From DASXMT01 sp963812965 (GTDB taxonomy: Bacteria > Actinomycetota > Acidimicrobiia > Acidimicrobiales > RAAP-2), in NCBI GenBank assembly GCA_963812965.1, contig CAWEXG010000015.1:1-7173 (forward strand): 7,173 bases of DNA, given 5' to 3'. Shown piece after piece: positions 6,673 through 7,173 of this stretch. The notes beneath the pieces are model-generated. The model made no database searches. It saw only the letters and a program-made list of their open reading frames with translations, and was not told the DNA's origin. Numbering within the stretch: the first letter of the stretch is position 1; each line of letters starts with the position of its first letter. Made by a program: the position numbers and the translations under genes.

Positions 6673-6889
6673 GACCACGCCTGGGCCATGACCTCCGGAT
6701 CAGCCAGGTCGGCGAACAGCGTCTCGAACTTCTGCAGGTCGCTGACGTCAACTGGTCGGGCACCTTGCCGCGGTCTTGACGTAGCCGCCGACGCAAGTAC
6801 TCGTTCCGAGACAGGCCAAGCTCCGCAGAGCGGGCGTCGATGGCCGAGACGACCTCTTCGGGAACATCACGGATGAGTACGTCAGACAT
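6669..6889 (-). pseudogene. vapB: VapB-family ribbon-helix-helix antitoxin, -1 frameshift near 6747
   Basis: VapB dimers bind the operon operator through an N-terminal ribbon-helix-helix and block VapC with the C-terminal tail. The N-terminus MSDVLIRDVPEEVVSAIDAR, then SAELGLSRNEYLRRRL, is a clear RHH domain, and the frame holds to KVPDQLT. One missing base in ACGTC (about 6747) shifts the frame. The next frame reads VSDLQKFETLFADLADPEVM then AQAWS and stops at TGA 6671-6669, overlapping the vapC GTG. Restoring one base gives a normal 73-aa VapB. As written, translation would replace the toxin-binding tail and run on through vapC to about 6263. The start is firm: AGGAGGT lies 5 nt upstream. 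A single-copy intact toxin without its antitoxin should be harmful, so sequencing error or rescue by another VapB is likely. Confidence 0.85.
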
Positions 6890-6901
6890 GGGCTACCTCC
6901 T

Positions 6902-6923
6902 GGTGATATCCAATGATATTACC
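6902..6923 (-). promoter_or_regulatory. vapBC promoter with palindromic operator candidate
   Basis: An imperfect inverted repeat has arms GGTGATATC (6902-6910) and GATATTACC (6915-6923), matching at 8 of 9 positions around a CAAT spacer. On the minus strand it covers TAATAT (6921-6916), a good -10 candidate, and ends just before the AGGAGGT of vapB. The -35 is poorly defined. A palindrome over the promoter is what VapB-VapC autorepression would require. Confidence 0.55.
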
Positions 6924-7022
6924 TCTGAGCCATGGTTGAGTGTCGTACTCATACTTCGTAGGAATGCAATATATAACTCGTAGAAATAGCAGATCAGATC
7001 TCGTGGTTTCGCGGAACTCGAG
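6924..7022. other. AT-rich spacer upstream of vapBC
   Basis: This ~100-bp stretch is clearly richer in A and T than the rest of the window (for example GCAATATATAAC near 6966) and contains no supported gene. It separates vapB from the second vapC-like copy. TCGTAGGAAT and TCGTAGAAAT form a short imperfect direct repeat in it. Confidence 0.4.
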
Positions 7023-7138
7023 GAGGAAGGCGCCGTGTCATGGAGCCAGGTCGAGTCGCTCAAGGGATTGGTGGGTGAACTCGGCGATGATCTCGAAGTC
7101 CTTATCGAGGTGGAGAATGGTGAGCCCGGACAGTTCGG
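7023..7138. repeat. Direct repeat, copy 2 (vapC-like 3' end and flank)
   Basis: Second copy of the repeat at 6226-6341. The pair brackets one whole vapBC unit, as expected for a tandem duplication, and could support its loss by recombination. Confidence 0.85.
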
Positions 7139-7173
7139 TGGCGGACGTCGAGGAGGTGATGGCGCACCCTTCA
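7038..7173 (-). pseudogene. Second, degenerate copy of the vapC 3' end, cut by the window edge
   Basis: The minus strand here encodes TELSGLTILHLDKDFEIIAE, then FTHQSLERLDLAP and a TGA (7040-7038). This is nearly identical to the C-terminus of the VapC encoded at 6241-6672, including the last acidic Asp of the PIN domain. DNA identity is about 92% over the first ~100 bases. Beyond about 7138 the copies diverge and this one is roughly 10 nt shorter over the aligned segment. The frame then reads EGCAITSSTSA in place of SIPDILIAATA, so the conserved PIN Asp is lost. It is probably a decayed toxin gene from a tandem duplication. The rest lies outside the window. Confidence 0.7.

Noticed and set aside
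6263..6889. A 208-aa frame that starts as VapB and runs across vapC
   Set aside because: Only the first ~50 residues look like VapB. The rest is the out-of-frame reading of vapB's end and vapC, so it is not a natural fusion.

Overview
The window looks like chromosomal DNA from a high-GC Actinomycetota bacterium. The malate dehydrogenase is of the actinobacterial kind. The large secreted protein ends in repeats of the form GYWLVASDGGIFTFGDA, which I associate with Acidimicrobiia and related actinobacteria. That class-level placement is from memory, not from a search.

Layout. (1) 1-580, minus strand: a small acidic ORF (45 aa), then a hicB antitoxin gene, then a hicA toxin gene joined to hicB by a TAATG overlap; hicA runs off the left edge and carries a +1 frameshift. 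(2) 756-1764, plus strand: a full-length malate dehydrogenase gene (mdh) split by a single extra base near 843. (3) 1765-1999: a cluster of GGAACC/GGTTCC inverted repeats, a TTGACA-type promoter candidate and a leader. (4) 2000-6004, plus strand: one intact gene for a 1334-aa secreted, multi-module protein. It has a late signal peptide, a putative-Ig domain, three cysteine-containing modules I cannot name alternating with bacterial Ig-like domains, and a C-terminal set of six ~42-residue repeats that looks like a closed six-bladed beta-propeller. A G9 tract lies in its 5' coding end, before the signal peptide. (5) 6028-6166: two strong hairpins, the second followed by TTTT, end this transcript. 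(6) 6241-6889, minus strand: a vapBC toxin-antitoxin operon with a palindromic operator candidate over its promoter. vapC is intact; vapB has a -1 frameshift. (7) 7023-7173, minus strand: a second, degenerate copy of the vapC 3' end, so this module was probably duplicated in tandem.

Genes in context. The mdh and surface-protein genes lie between two toxin-antitoxin loci that both read leftward. Nothing indicates that the four units work in one pathway. Three conserved genes (hicA, mdh, vapB) each have exactly one single-base indel, and the reading frame downstream is well preserved in each. This means either an error-prone assembly or very recent inactivation, and it should be settled before any functional reading.

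No CRISPR array, rRNA, tRNA, transposase or phage gene was seen.
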